From contig JAGTVF010000231.1 of assembly GCA_018224315.1 (NCBI GenBank), positions 1 through 6,481 on the forward strand: DNA of 6,481 nt, read 5' to 3'. The stretch is from Desulfobacterales bacterium (GTDB taxonomy: Bacteria; Desulfobacterota; Desulfobacteria; Desulfobacterales; Desulfosalsimonadaceae). The notes under the pieces were generated by a model. The model made no database searches and was not told the origin of the DNA. It saw only the letters and a list, made by a program, of their open reading frames with translations. This document shows positions 5,615-6,481 of the stretch, piece after piece (position 1 is the stretch's first letter; every line of letters begins with the position of its first letter). The position numbers were made by a program, and so were the translations under genes.

Positions 5615-6481
5615 TCCAGCACCGTTGCCGGCGATATTTCAGCACCCTTTAAAAAATCGCGGATATGCATGCGTTTGCCGGAAGCAACCTGCAGTTCTTC
5701 TATGGACAGGGCTTGTTTTCCGGTCGCCACGCGCAGTTCATTGGAAAACGAGGCCAGCACGGTGCCAGGAGGACGCGGTTCGGCCATGGGGCATACCCGG
5801 GCGGCAAAAATGTTGATCCGTTTGCTGCCCCAATAGGTATGCGCCCCGGGCCAGGGACACATGCCCCGGATGAAGCGCTCCAGAAAATCTGCAGACCGGC
5901 TCCAGTCAATTCGGCCGTCTGCTTTTTTCAGCATGGGGGCATAGGTGGCCCGGGCATGATCCTGCGCCACGGGCCGAATGGTGCCTGCGGCAAAACCGGC
6001 CAGGGTCTTTGTGAGCACGCTGGCAGACAATTGCGCCAGACGGTCATGCAGGGTGCCGGCGGTATCTTTGGGATGGATCACGGTTTTTTCCGTTTCCAGG
6101 ATCTCGCCGGTGTCCAGGCCCGCGTCCATGAGCATGCTGGTGACCCCGGTTTCGGGCTCGCCGTTTATAATCGCCCACTGAATGGGCGCCGGGCCCCGGT
6201 ATGCGGGCAGCAGGGAGGCATGCAGATTAACTGCGCCCATGGGCGCAAGTTCCATAACCCGCCTGGGCAGAATATGACCGAATGCCACCACCACAAAGAT
6301 GTCGGGTTTCAAATCAGCCATGGTTTCATAAAAGACCTGTGTTTTCACTGATTCCGGCTGAAACACCGGAAGCCCGAGTTGTTTTGCAGCGGCTTTTACC
6401 GGCGGCGGCGATAACTTCCGGCCTCTGCCTTTGGGCCGGTCCGGCTGGGTCACCACAAGGCTGACCTGATGGCCGGCATTG
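5611..6481 (-). CDS. fmt: Methionyl-tRNA formyltransferase (5' end beyond the right edge)
   Basis: Transfers a formyl group from 10-formyltetrahydrofolate to Met-tRNA(fMet) for translation initiation. The window holds 289 residues. The frame is open to the edge, where it reads NAGHQVSLVVTQPDRPKGRGRK, the segment that normally starts about 25 residues into Fmt. The GTG at 6456 is therefore an internal valine codon, and the start lies outside; the full length would be near 313, normal for the family. Visible residues 85-125 hold the catalytic region, VNLHASLLPAYRGPAPIQWAI followed by GVTSMLMDAGLDTGEIL, with the Asn-His-Asp triad at visible positions 85, 87 and 123, the His-Asp spacing of 36 matching E. 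coli. The C-terminal tRNA-binding domain starts near visible residue 210. The stop TGA at 5613-5611 overlaps the rsmB ATG. A def gene often precedes fmt, but it would be outside the window. Confidence 0.96.
   Translation of the reverse strand, partial: NAGHQVSLVVTQPDRPKGRGRKLSPPPVKAAAKQLGLPVFQPESVKTQVFYETMADLKPDIFVVVAFGHILPRRVMELAPMGAVNLHASLLPAYRGPAPIQWAIINGEPETGVTSMLMDAGLDTGEILETEKTVIHPKDTAGTLHDRLAQLSASVLTKTLAGFAAGTIRPVAQDHARATYAPMLKKADGRIDWSRSADFLERFIRGMCPWPGAHTYWGSKRINIFAARVCPMAEPRPPGTVLASFSNELRVATGKQALSIEELQVASGKRMHIRDFLKGAEISPATVLE

Noticed and set aside
5665..6351. 228-codon open frame on the plus strand
   Set aside because: Antisense to the catalytic and C-terminal regions of fmt, with no family resemblance and no ribosome binding site context that I can see.
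6454..6456. GTG as the fmt start
   Set aside because: The frame continues to the window edge with typical Fmt residues (AGHQVSLVVTQPD), so this GTG encodes an internal valine.
1..6481. CRISPR array, tRNA/rRNA, insertion sequence or phage genes
   Set aside because: No regularly spaced repeats, no tRNA-like arms with CCA, no transposase motifs and no terminal inverted repeats with target duplications were found. The window is nearly filled by housekeeping genes.

Overview
The window looks like core-genome sequence from a Gram-negative bacterium, most likely a member of the Desulfobacterota (former Deltaproteobacteria, sulfate-reducer-like). The reasons are a type II secretion gene, GC-rich genes with AT-rich gaps, and a cluster fmt - rsmB - PASTA protein - rpe that I recall from that group. 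The taxonomic call is an inference from gene content and order; no 16S or other marker is present.

Layout: (1) 1-611, minus strand, the N-terminal ~203 codons of a GspF-type inner-membrane protein of type II secretion, running off the left edge. (2) 612-806, a divergent intergenic region with a good promoter-like pair in each direction and a small inverted repeat over the asd -35 box. (3) 807-1925, plus strand, complete asd of the E. coli type, with catalytic residues at the E. coli positions. (4) 1926-1968, a short convergent gap filled by a strong GC hairpin. (5) 1969-3137, minus strand, rpe followed 29 nt later by aroQ. (6) 3138-3290, an AT-rich gap with three inverted repeats and a 10-bp direct repeat spaced 22 bp. 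(7) 3291-6481, minus strand, fmt (5' end cut off by the right edge), rsmB and a membrane-anchored PASTA protein, joined by two ATGA stop/start overlaps.

Together the minus-strand cluster joins translation initiation (Fmt), ribosome modification (RsmB), a probable envelope peptidoglycan-binding protein (PASTA), the pentose phosphate pathway (Rpe) and the shikimate pathway (AroQ). Asd supplies the aspartate branch (lysine/diaminopimelate, threonine, methionine). Four ATG/GTG starts of the longest open frames are too early; I moved asd to 807, rpe to 3137 and the PASTA gene to 4247 on ribosome-binding-site, overlap and family grounds, and treat fmt as open at the window edge.

I see no mobile element, CRISPR array, tRNA, rRNA, phage gene or defence system. 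I do not see a convincing new system. The points most worth a second look are the kinase-less PASTA protein coupled to fmt-rsmB, an in-frame A AAA AAG slippery heptamer inside its gene, and the repeat-dense leader of rpe.
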